From Tumidithrix helvetica (GTDB lineage Bacteria > Cyanobacteriota > Cyanobacteriia > Pseudanabaenales > Pseudanabaenaceae): DNA of 64,000 nt. Position numbers and translations under genes: made by a program. The notes below the pieces were generated by a model. The model searched no databases. It worked only from the letters and a program-made list of their open reading frames with translations, and was not told the DNA's origin. Of the stretch, positions 13,985 through 22,023 are shown one piece after another. Within the stretch, counting starts at the first letter, position 1. Every line of letters begins with the position of its first letter. The stretch is taken from contig NZ_CBDDRA010000001.1 in assembly GCF_965232925.1 (NCBI RefSeq), forward strand, positions 248,001 to 312,000, read 5' to 3'.

Positions 13985-16900
13985 GTGGGACGATATCGTA
14001 CATCTGCAAAAAAACAGGCTCCCCAAGTTCAAGAAAGTCAGCCAATCTCCACAGGCACCCCATTACAAATGCGACCCTTTGCCCCACCTCAAGAGTCGCA
14101 AGCCCAACCTCAGGCAGAAGATCGAACGGCAGAGTTGGGGCATCGATTAGAAAATATTTCCTTTCAGCCACGCCCAGAGGTAGATATCATGGCAAGAAAG
14201 TGGGAGGGCATCAGAGCTGCTTATCAGGCAAAACAAGTTCAGGCTAAGCTAGCGATCGGGGCTGTGGGCGATAAGTACGAGCAAGAAGCCGACCAAGTAG
14301 CATCGCAAGTCGTCCAAACCATTAATACTTCTGAAAACGTTCAGCGCGAGGACAAAGAACAAGTCCAGACCAAACCTCTTGAATCCATCCAACGCGATGA
14401 AGCGCCAGAAGAGGAGGATGAAGAATTACAAATGAAACCCCTCTCTGAATCTATCCAACGCGATGAAGTACCAGAAGAGGAGGATGAAGAATTACAAATG
14501 AAACCCCTCTCTGAATCTATCCAACGCGATGAAGCACCAGAAGAGGAGGACGAAGAATTACAAATGAAACCCCTCTCTGAATCTATCCAACGCGATGAAG
14601 CACCAGAAGAGGAGGACGAAGAATTACAAATGAAACCCCTCTCTGAATCTATCCAACGCAATGAAGCGCCAGAAGAGGAGGATGAAGAATTACAAATGAA
14701 ACCCCTCTCTGAATCTATCCAACGCGATGAAGCATCAGAGGAGGAGGACGAAGAACTACAAATGAAACCAGCGCTCCAGCGGCGGGGGACAGTTGGTGGG
14801 GATGCCTCTGAGGAGTTGGAAAGCTCGATTCAGCAGGCAAAGGGTAGCGGTCAGCCTTTAGATCCCAATCTGCAAGAAAAGATGGGTCAGGCGATGGGAG
14901 CAGATTTTAGTAGCGTTAAGGTACATACAGATTCGCAATCTGACCAATTAAATCAATCAATTCAAGCGAAAGCCTTTACGACAGGGCAAGATGTGTTCTT
15001 TAGGCAGGGATCTTATAATCCCTCAAGTACTGATGGGCAGGAATTAATTGCACATGAATTGACGCATGTGGTGCAACAGCGATCGGCAGATTCAAGAACC
15101 ACCTTAAAACGCAAACAAACGGCTAACAATACTGGATTACCCGATCAAGTCAAAACAGGGGTTGAGAATTTGTCTGGTATAGGAATGGATGATGTAAAAG
15201 TACATTACAACTCCTCAAAACCAGCTCAAATACAGGCGTTAGCTTATACGCAAGGAACAGATATTTATGTAGGAGCAGGTGAGGAAAAGCATCTGGCTCA
15301 TGAAGCATGGCACGTTGTCCAACAGAAGCAGGGTCGGGTAAAATCGCCCCTACAAGCCAAAGGAGCGCCAATCAATAGCGACCCTCAGTTGGAAAAAGAA
15401 GCAGATGAAATGGGAGATCGGGCAAGTCGTAGTAGTGGTAAGCAATTGGTGCAAGAGGTAGCCCATCAAACTATCTCGGCTAAGAATAATGCAAATATGC
15501 CAATTCAACGCACTTATGCGGCACTAAGCCCAATGGCAAAGGCAAGAGTCGATCAACAAAGCGAAGAAAAATATGCCTCCAAGACGCAGGAGTTTGAATT
15601 TAAAATGGCTCCTAAAATCATGAAGGATGCAAAAGTAAATGCTGTTGTTGATGTACTACTTGCTCGTGTAAAGCAAATCGTTGACGCTTGGGCAAAAGCG
15701 ACAGGGCGAGATCAAGCAAAGACGTATGAGCGGGAGTTTGCTTGGAAAGGCGGAGATGAATACTATGGCGCATTCGAGATGACTGCCGGAAACATCCAAG
15801 AGGTGTTTTCCGATAAATCGCAACCCATGCGAACAAAACTCAAGTTAGTATACAATGCTGTTCGCAACAACAATCTTTCAAAGTGGTTGAAACTTGCTGC
15901 GATCGAATTAGATCGTCAAGCAAAAAAGAAAACCCCCAGAAATTGGAAAATCAAGACAGCCACACAAAATGTGGTGAACGAGAAAGACGATAAAACTGGA
16001 AAAATCAAAAGTTTTGTCAAAGGTGGAATCGAAAAGGAAGTTGTAAAAACAGGGTTTGCCAAGAACTCTGGCTTAAAAGATTGGATGACTACTAAACAGA
16101 TTTCTGAGTCCGCGCAAATTGCAGAGAGCGAAAAAGAGACTACCGGTAGCCGTTCAAAGCGTGATGTATTTGGACACGATCGCTTTAGTAACGTGATGGG
16201 ATGGAAAGCCGAAACCCATAAAGCCAACAAAGAGCGCCAAGGTTCTGCTAGTAGGGGGCTATCTTTGACCGAACAACGTACACTTAGCGTGGGAGATGTG
16301 CCAGACCTAACCAAAGCCGAACTTGAATTACTCTACAAGCGTAAAGGAAAAGCCAAACCAGATCAGAAAGAACTAGACAAATTTAAGAAAGATCCTAATA
16401 CCAAAATTGAATGGGGGCAGGGTGGTGAGTTTTACAAAATTAATCTTGGCTCAGATAGTTCAAAAGCTGCATCGGACGTGAAAGCTCGCATGGAAGCTGG
16501 TATTTCTGGCTCCACAGATTTGATGTTACATGCAGTTCAAAACCTAGGGCTTAGTGGTGAAGATGACATGAAAGGCATGCGATTAGCCCTTGCTGGCTGG
16601 ATGCTGGCAAATCGCGACCACAGTTTCTACGAAGTCTATAAAGCAGCAGAAAGCTATGGTGTAGCTTTTGAAATCGACAAGAACAATCCTGGGAAAGAAT
16701 ACGAGTCTGCTAACAATCTGTCTCCGATGAAACCGAGTGATTTTGCGGATACACTTCCAGAAAACCAATTCCCAAGCTATTTCCTATCTACCACTTATAA
16801 AGACATTCTTTCTGGGGGACTAACTGAAGCGGCTAAAGACCAAGATAGTTTCAAGCAAGCACTTCGCGCTCAGGGTTTATCTGACACGCTGTTGAATGGA

Positions 16901-18751
16901 CTTGATGAGCGCTCTACTGCGGAATTAGCTCGTTTAAGTGAGATTGTAGCACAACAAACGATCGATACGGACGATCGCATGGCGAAGAAACAACAATCAA
17001 TACGCCGTATTAGGCAGCATAATGCTTTTATCTTTTTAGGTAATACTTTAGGAGGAGATGAAGTTGAAGCGATCTTAACCGTTTTGTTGAAAAAGCATCA
17101 TGCTTACAAAGGACTAACTCCAGACGACAACAAAATGAATGTTTTGAGTGATGTTGGTATTCCGGGCTTAACTTTAAGTATGCTTCCGCCTAAAGGAATC
17201 GATGATCTGTTTAAAGTTCGGGAAGCCATTATGAATGCTCGATTTAATTCAACTACAAATAGTTTTGTAACTGCTGATATTCGTGCTGAATTGGGTCGTC
17301 TAATTGGTGTTATTACTCCTAAACAATTAGATGACATTCAATCTATTTTATGGCAGACATACCACGGAAGCATTTTTGGTGGAGACAAAAAACTACAAGC
17401 TGATGAGACTCGTACGTTAGCCTCTGATGCAAGTACACGAGACAAAGCATTAGAGACTTTAGCTGATGCAAATATTCCTCGTGCATATATAGAAGGCTTA
17501 CCCAATGACGTTCTTTATGATTTACTAAAGTTAAAGCAAAAAGTCCAATCAGCAGCATTCGATAAAACGGGTTCACCAACAGCAGGCGTAACAAACCAAC
17601 AAGAATTTGGGAAATTAAAGACTGCATTTTCTGCCCTATTGAAACCTCTTGCTCAAAAAGGCGAACTAATTTTGGCGGCATTGGTGAAAACTTATCATAC
17701 TGCCTCCGTCCTAGATGAGCAGCAGGGATACTTAGCTGATTTCGCAGATATGATGAAATCCCGAGTCGATCGCGAACGAACTGGTAAAGATCGAAAACTT
17801 GACACCAATCAATTAAGTAACCTGCAAACTCCAAAATCCAAGGAAATTGGTGGAAAGGAAAAATCAATACTTGCAACTCAATATTGGAGCAACCTGAATG
17901 CAAAAAGTCGCCTACAAACCAATAAAAAACAATTACTTGATGGCCACTTAAAAAAGCTTATAGCCCAAAATCGTCAGCAAGCTTGTGATTTGTTTCTTAA
18001 ATATTCGAAGGATGTGCTAAAAAATTCCGAAGAAATTCTACTACAGCAGGTTGAGGCTTTGAAGATCTCTACCCCAGAGGAATTGCATTCATATCTAAGT
18101 GATGTAGACGAACAATATTTGCTTGAAACCTTACCTCCAGATATCAAGAAAAACATTGATGAGTTATCAGGCTTAGATCCAAAAGAACTTGGAGCCATCT
18201 TTAAGTACACTACTGCTGAGTATGTACCTATTGTTTCAGCGGCTAACAGCTTAAGTACAAAAGACTTTGCTGAGAAAGATGTTGCAGATCCCAACGCTCG
18301 AAAATGGGGAAATGAAGGCGGTACTGGAGCTATGTCTACCCTCAAATATACTAATCCGATGATGAAAGCATTAATATCGGGTTTAGATAAAATGAGTCCC
18401 TACAATGGCAAGGTGTATCGGGGAGAGGACTCAAACAATAAGCTCAAAGAAAAAACTGATTTAGAAAGACAGCAATATGCTCAACAGCGTTTTCCTATTG
18501 GTAAGGTAGATTTTAGAGCGTATCCATTAAGCACATCCACTACTGAGGACGCACCCAAAAAAGCACCGGGAGGCGATAAATTTGACATTTTCTATGAAAT
18601 TTCAGGAGTTAAAACAGGTAAATCGATTGAGTTACTTTCAAACAGCCCAGATGAGAAAGAGGTATTGTTTGCACCAGGAGCTAGGTTTATTGTGACTAAC
18701 ATTGCTTACAAAAATGGTGGTGAGGTATGGGTATATATGACTGAATCGTAG
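13985..18751 (+). CDS. giant DUF4157 (eCIS_core) effector 4, two core domains plus ADP-ribosyltransferase-like C-terminus
   Basis: Largest paralogue, 1588 aa, GTG start in the same context. Order: shared leader, DKYEQEAD motif, six 22-residue acidic repeats (14381-14776), a first DUF4157 with HExxH at 357-361, then a second, divergent DUF4157-like unit (GMDDVKVHYNS to HEAWHVVQQ, HExxH 439-443), a long unrecognised helical middle of about 950 residues, and a C-terminal domain. That domain has the R-S-E signature of ADP-ribosyltransferases: VYRGED with Arg1479, S-T-S at 1516-1518, and EKE with Glu1557 and Glu1559 before VLFAPGARF. I infer NAD-dependent ADP-ribosylation of an unknown host target. 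No HIP1 octamer was seen in 4.8 kb. A YbjN-like gene follows after 131 bases. Confidence 0.87.
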   Translation: MGRYRTSAKKQAPQVQESQPISTGTPLQMRPFAPPQESQAQPQAEDRTAELGHRLENISFQPRPEVDIMARKWEGIRAAYQAKQVQAKLAIGAVGDKYEQEADQVASQVVQTINTSENVQREDKEQVQTKPLESIQRDEAPEEEDEELQMKPLSESIQRDEVPEEEDEELQMKPLSESIQRDEAPEEEDEELQMKPLSESIQRDEAPEEEDEELQMKPLSESIQRNEAPEEEDEELQMKPLSESIQRDEASEEEDEELQMKPALQRRGTVGGDASEELESSIQQAKGSGQPLDPNLQEKMGQAMGADFSSVKVHTDSQSDQLNQSIQAKAFTTGQDVFFRQGSYNPSSTDGQELIAHELTHVVQQRSADSRTTLKRKQTANNTGLPDQVKTGVENLSGIGMDDVKVHYNSSKPAQIQALAYTQGTDIYVGAGEEKHLAHEAWHVVQQKQGRVKSPLQAKGAPINSDPQLEKEADEMGDRASRSSGKQLVQEVAHQTISAKNNANMPIQRTYAALSPMAKARVDQQSEEKYASKTQEFEFKMAPKIMKDAKVNAVVDVLLARVKQIVDAWAKATGRDQAKTYEREFAWKGGDEYYGAFEMTAGNIQEVFSDKSQPMRTKLKLVYNAVRNNNLSKWLKLAAIELDRQAKKKTPRNWKIKTATQNVVNEKDDKTGKIKSFVKGGIEKEVVKTGFAKNSGLKDWMTTKQISESAQIAESEKETTGSRSKRDVFGHDRFSNVMGWKAETHKANKERQGSASRGLSLTEQRTLSVGDVPDLTKAELELLYKRKGKAKPDQKELDKFKKDPNTKIEWGQGGEFYKINLGSDSSKAASDVKARMEAGISGSTDLMLHAVQNLGLSGEDDMKGMRLALAGWMLANRDHSFYEVYKAAESYGVAFEIDKNNPGKEYESANNLSPMKPSDFADTLPENQFPSYFLSTTYKDILSGGLTEAAKDQDSFKQALRAQGLSDTLLNGLDERSTAELARLSEIVAQQTIDTDDRMAKKQQSIRRIRQHNAFIFLGNTLGGDEVEAILTVLLKKHHAYKGLTPDDNKMNVLSDVGIPGLTLSMLPPKGIDDLFKVREAIMNARFNSTTNSFVTADIRAELGRLIGVITPKQLDDIQSILWQTYHGSIFGGDKKLQADETRTLASDASTRDKALETLADANIPRAYIEGLPNDVLYDLLKLKQKVQSAAFDKTGSPTAGVTNQQEFGKLKTAFSALLKPLAQKGELILAALVKTYHTASVLDEQQGYLADFADMMKSRVDRERTGKDRKLDTNQLSNLQTPKSKEIGGKEKSILATQYWSNLNAKSRLQTNKKQLLDGHLKKLIAQNRQQACDLFLKYSKDVLKNSEEILLQQVEALKISTPEELHSYLSDVDEQYLLETLPPDIKKNIDELSGLDPKELGAIFKYTTAEYVPIVSAANSLSTKDFAEKDVADPNARKWGNEGGTGAMSTLKYTNPMMKALISGLDKMSPYNGKVYRGEDSNNKLKEKTDLERQQYAQQRFPIGKVDFRAYPLSTSTTEDAPKKAPGGDKFDIFYEISGVKTGKSIELLSNSPDEKEVLFAPGARFIVTNIAYKNGGEVWVYMTES
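14381..14776 (+). repeat. 66-bp coding repeat, 6 copies (effector 4)
   Basis: Six in-frame units start at 14381, 14447, 14513, 14579, 14645 and 14711. They are nearly identical, differing by single substitutions (for example D to N, and A to V or P to S). Confidence 0.97.
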
Positions 18752-18882
18752 TAGTTCCAGCTTGCCGCGAACTGGCGATCGCCAAACCAGTAAATTTGTA
18801 AATAAAAATCATGCCAAAAATCAGATAAGATTATAACTCACTTCAGCTTTTTTTTGATTATCTTGATAAAGAACAGCTTCCA

Positions 18883-19362
18883 ATGATAAAGATTTTAGAT
18901 TTAGTTCAAGAATATTTTATAGAAAAAGACTGGCCAGTAGATCGACATGAAGATCTGCCAATTTTGCGTTTTGAATATGAGGGAGAAAATGGAAGTTGGT
19001 TTTGTTATGCCAGAGTGCGCGAGGAAGCGAATCAATTCATTTTTCTATCGACATTGACAGAAAAAGTGCCAGAGGAAAAGCGTCTAGCTATTGCTGAATA
19101 TTTGACTAGAGCTAACTTTGGCTTGAATATTGGCAACTTTGAAATGGATTTTGACGATGGAGAGGTACGCTATAAAACCAGTATTGATGTAACCCAGGAT
19201 CGATTAACCTTGGGGTTAATCGATCCTTTGATCCAAGCTAGTTTTGTTGTCATGGATGACTATTTACCTGGTTTTAAATCTATCCTGAAAGGTGAAATAA
19301 CTCCCAAAGAGGCTATTCAGCAAGTTCAGGATGAACAAGATGAGTACGATCTCCTTCTATAA
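18883..19362 (+). CDS. YbjN-domain protein, secretion-chaperone-like fold
   Basis: A 159-residue YbjN domain protein. The pattern of a strand-rich N-terminus (ILRFEYEGENGSWFCYARV), LSTLTEKVPEEKRLAIAEYLTRAN and NFEMDFDDGEVRYKTSIDV is characteristic. The family fold is known to resemble type III secretion chaperones. It lies 131 bases after effector 4 and before effector 5, on the same strand. I infer that it could hold effector 4 or 5 in a loadable state; a regulatory role as in E. coli YbjN is the alternative. Two perfect hairpins lie within the gene, at 19196-19227 and across its stop codon at 19339-19378. Confidence 0.8.
   Translation: MIKILDLVQEYFIEKDWPVDRHEDLPILRFEYEGENGSWFCYARVREEANQFIFLSTLTEKVPEEKRLAIAEYLTRANFGLNIGNFEMDFDDGEVRYKTSIDVTQDRLTLGLIDPLIQASFVVMDDYLPGFKSILKGEITPKEAIQQVQDEQDEYDLLL
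19196..19227. repeat. perfect 14-bp inverted repeat inside the YbjN gene
   Basis: The arms 19196-19209 and 19214-19227 are exact reverse complements with a 4-base loop. Lying inside a coding frame, it is unusual unless it serves RNA structure. Confidence 0.85.
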
Positions 19363-19378
19363 GGAGATCGTACTCATC
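19339..19378. terminator. perfect 18-bp hairpin across the YbjN stop codon
   Basis: The arms 19339-19356 and 19361-19378 are exact reverse complements with loop CTAT. The last codons (DEYDLLL) and the stop lie inside it. It has no T-run, so it may block exonucleases or end transcription without a U-tract. Confidence 0.6.
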
Positions 19379-19653
19379 AATCATTCTTTCCCGAGCAATT
19401 ATTAACCCGATAACTTTAGGCATTTATGGCGATACTGTTGTTTCAAGGGGTACTACTATAAATGCCAAGTTAATATAGGTTTTAGAAGCACAACCAGTTA
19501 TTCGTCACTTAGTCATTCCGCGATCTCGCAATAGGAATAAATTCCTCTCAAACGTTTACCCAAAAAAGGCTTGATAGATCTAAAATATATATAATTCGTG
19601 GCTTTGAATGTGCCCTGTCAGACTATGTAGTTTAGCTTTGGACAAAATATTCT
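19379..19653. other. spacer upstream of effector 5
   Basis: No gene seen. The last 100 bases are weakly similar to the leader modules of effectors 2-4 (an AAAAAGGnTTG stretch, then TAGTTTAGCTTTGGA before the start), which suggests an older, diverged copy of the same upstream region. A similar ending precedes effector 1. Confidence 0.5.
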
Positions 19654-21393
19654 ATGGGTCGGTACTATACATCTGATGGGAAAAAGCCCGTTCAACAAGT
19701 TCAGCACAATCAGCCAGTCGTTACGGGCAGTCCATTGCAGATGCGACCCTTTGCCCCACCCCAAGAGTCTCAAGCTCAATCTTTAGAAGCACCCAACGAT
19801 CGGACGAAAGAGCTAGGGCATCGTCTAGAGAACATTTCTTTTGCTCCCCGCCCAGAGGTGGATATCATGGCAAGAAAGTGGGAGGGTATCAAAGCGGCTT
19901 ATCAGGCAAAAATTCAGGCAAAACTAGCAATCGGAGCCGAGCCAGAGGTAGCGCGATCGCCAGAGCAGCCAGAGCAGCCAGAGCAGCCAGAGCAAACAGA
20001 GCAAGCAATACAGAGAAGTTCTGCGCCTGACTCAGGGAACATTCCGATCGATCGTGGCGCGATCGCTGACACTTCCATTCAGCGATTGATGAGTGCCGAG
20101 GATTTCAAAAAGGCAACCAGCGTTAAATTTCACAGAAGGAATAGAATTGCCAAAATAGATGAAATTCTTGAAACCATTGAAAAAAGTGGAGCAGATCGCA
20201 TCCTGCTTTCCGAACTACTCGATGCTATTGATGGCTGGTTAAAAGTTGCAGACGAAGAAAGCGATCGCAGAGAAGGCGTGAACAAATTGCGACAGGAAGC
20301 GACTGCGGAAATTGAGAAGATCGGTGCTCCCCCCAGTGAAGATATGGACTCTGCGCCTAAAACAAGGCAAAGAAGCAATGCTTTTTCGGCAAAAGTAACA
20401 GGTGCTGGCAAGGAATATGGCAGTGACTTTAGCGATTTTGACAGCAAGCAGTTCCGTATATCAGGTCGAGCCCCCAAGCGTACGATTGAAGAGGTGAAAC
20501 GCAGGCAAATGGAAGATGGCAAGGTGATGTATTTTGCGATGGGACTGGTTACAGGCTTTAACGATAAGGCTCCGATGATTGCCCCCTATCCAGAACCGAT
20601 CTCTTTGGGGGATTGGTATCCCAAAGTCACGCATATCAACGGAATGGCTGTGGCTCCTAAATCGGGACTTTTGAGTGCTGCTGCTTTACAAGAGTCTGTG
20701 AATCAGGCTCTTGACGCTCAGGATGATATGGCAGTCGGACAAAGTGCGATCGACGTGCTTTACACCTACAGCGCTCAGAGGGGCAATCCACTGGTCGATG
20801 TGTGGGATTGTCTCAAGGGTAAAGTCGAAGTCAGGGATGAAGCCACAGAAAAGCAGGAAGAAATTATGCTGGATGCAGTTCATCGCCAAGAAAGAGTTAC
20901 CGTATCCGCCCATAGTCGTGGCACGATCAAAACAGACAATGCGGTCAGAAATGTCCATGAAAAATTAATTCCAGAATTTCTACCTGAAGTTAAGCAAAAT
21001 AGATGGCAGGAAGTACTTGAATATTGGCAAGCAAACGATCCAGGAATTGGTCTCGATCCTGAAGTTCTGGCTGAAATCAGTCTAAAAGGATTTGCGGCGG
21101 AAGCGGCTAAAAAAGCCATGAATAAATATATACAGCTGATCTATGCTGGCAATGCCGTGCAGCATCCATCCGCACTTGTCGATATCAACATGTATGTTGG
21201 TGGCTTAGATGTCGTCAGTATGTTTGTTGGAACCTATAGCGAAACAGGACGAAAAATTGATGCGGCGATCGGTACTGGCGGAACTGAGGGTTCTAAATTG
21301 CATAGTGTCGGTAAAGGCAAAGGACATGGTTTTGTGGATAATTATGTACCTGCGGTTGGTAGCGCAATCGCTAACGATATTCAGCAACGCTAG
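19654..21393 (+). CDS. effector 5: shared leader without DUF4157, alpha/beta-hydrolase-like C-terminus
   Basis: A 579-residue paralogue that starts with an ATG, MGRYYTSDGKK, which fixes the starts of the others. It keeps the leader (APPQE, DRTKELGHRLENISF, VDIMARKWEGIKAAY, AKLAIGA) but stops matching just before the DKYEQEAD motif. It has no acidic repeat, no DUF4157 and no HExxH. In their place are a PEQ repeat (19960-20004) and a new C-terminal module. That module has a nucleophile-elbow-like motif SAHSRG (Ser421), GGLDVV (Asp519) and GKGHGF (His558), in the order Ser-Asp-His of lipase-like alpha/beta hydrolases. I infer a lipase/esterase-like toxin; this rests on motifs only. A CesT-like gene starts 68 bases downstream. 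Confidence 0.75.
   Translation: MGRYYTSDGKKPVQQVQHNQPVVTGSPLQMRPFAPPQESQAQSLEAPNDRTKELGHRLENISFAPRPEVDIMARKWEGIKAAYQAKIQAKLAIGAEPEVARSPEQPEQPEQPEQTEQAIQRSSAPDSGNIPIDRGAIADTSIQRLMSAEDFKKATSVKFHRRNRIAKIDEILETIEKSGADRILLSELLDAIDGWLKVADEESDRREGVNKLRQEATAEIEKIGAPPSEDMDSAPKTRQRSNAFSAKVTGAGKEYGSDFSDFDSKQFRISGRAPKRTIEEVKRRQMEDGKVMYFAMGLVTGFNDKAPMIAPYPEPISLGDWYPKVTHINGMAVAPKSGLLSAAALQESVNQALDAQDDMAVGQSAIDVLYTYSAQRGNPLVDVWDCLKGKVEVRDEATEKQEEIMLDAVHRQERVTVSAHSRGTIKTDNAVRNVHEKLIPEFLPEVKQNRWQEVLEYWQANDPGIGLDPEVLAEISLKGFAAEAAKKAMNKYIQLIYAGNAVQHPSALVDINMYVGGLDVVSMFVGTYSETGRKIDAAIGTGGTEGSKLHSVGKGKGHGFVDNYVPAVGSAIANDIQQR
19960..20004 (+). repeat. 9-bp tandem repeat encoding PEQ
   Basis: Five degenerate 9-bp units (CCAGAGCAG) encode repeated PEQ in the position where the paralogues carry the acidic 66-bp repeats. 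Confidence 0.9.
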
Positions 21394-21461
21394 CGATCGC
21401 ACCGTTCTTCAATTTCCAAGGATTGAATCGCCACAAAGTAAGTTTAGTAAATTTAAGCAAA

Positions 21462-21929
21462 ATGTCCTTAAAAAACGATCTAGATATAGCGCTAACTGAA
21501 CTGAGCGAATCATCAAATTTACCGAAAATCCTCTTAAGCGAATCAGGCTGGTGTCGCCTTTCCATACCCATACCAGCTTCCATTATGGACTCAAAGGATG
21601 GGGAACTAAGTCTAGAAATTCAACTTTCGCCAACAGGCAGCTTCTTTTCTTTGTCAACCCCCATTGCGATAATTCCAGCTTCTCCCGATCCTGCGTTTTT
21701 AGAAGCTCTTTTTCACCGTCAGCTTTATGCCAATCAAGTTTGTGGCGCTAGCTTTGCCCTCGTTCCTCAAAATGAAAATAATATTTTAGTCGTTATCTAT
21801 CATTGGGTTCTAGATTCCATCACGGCAAAACAGTTTAAACAGCTTTATCAGCGGTTTCTTGTAGCAGTATTCACACTAAGTCAAGAAGTCAGTAGTATGA
21901 TAGAGGCTTATCCAAAACATAACGAATAA
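21462..21929 (+). CDS. CesT/type III secretion chaperone-like protein
   Basis: A 155-residue protein, taking the ATG at 21462 (MSLKNDLDIAL); a TTG at 21423 is a longer alternative. It has no signal peptide. The second half fits the pattern of CesT-type secretion chaperones: a helix LEALFHRQLYANQ, a small-residue strand GASFALVP, a strand ILVVIYHWVLD, then a C-terminal helix TAKQFKQLYQRFLVAV. It lies 68 bases behind effector 5 and in the same direction. Type III secretion itself is unknown in cyanobacteria, so I infer a role in holding eCIS cargo. Assignment is by pattern, not by a strong motif. Confidence 0.6.
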   Translation: MSLKNDLDIALTELSESSNLPKILLSESGWCRLSIPIPASIMDSKDGELSLEIQLSPTGSFFSLSTPIAIIPASPDPAFLEALFHRQLYANQVCGASFALVPQNENNILVVIYHWVLDSITAKQFKQLYQRFLVAVFTLSQEVSSMIEAYPKHNE

Positions 21930-22023
21930 GGGAGAAAATTAAGAATATTTTTTCAAGTTCTTTGGTATGGCGTAGCAATTTCGTACCCAAATTTACAGCA
22001 AGCGATCGCCTAGGAATTTCAAA

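Noticed and set aside
14341..14661. Open frame on the minus strand encoding a repeated serine-rich peptide
   Set aside because: It is the mirror of the 66-bp acidic repeats of effector 4 and has no start context of its own.
14381..14776. Regular repeats that could suggest a CRISPR array
   Set aside because: Units are contiguous 66-bp coding repeats in frame, with no unique spacers and no cas genes.
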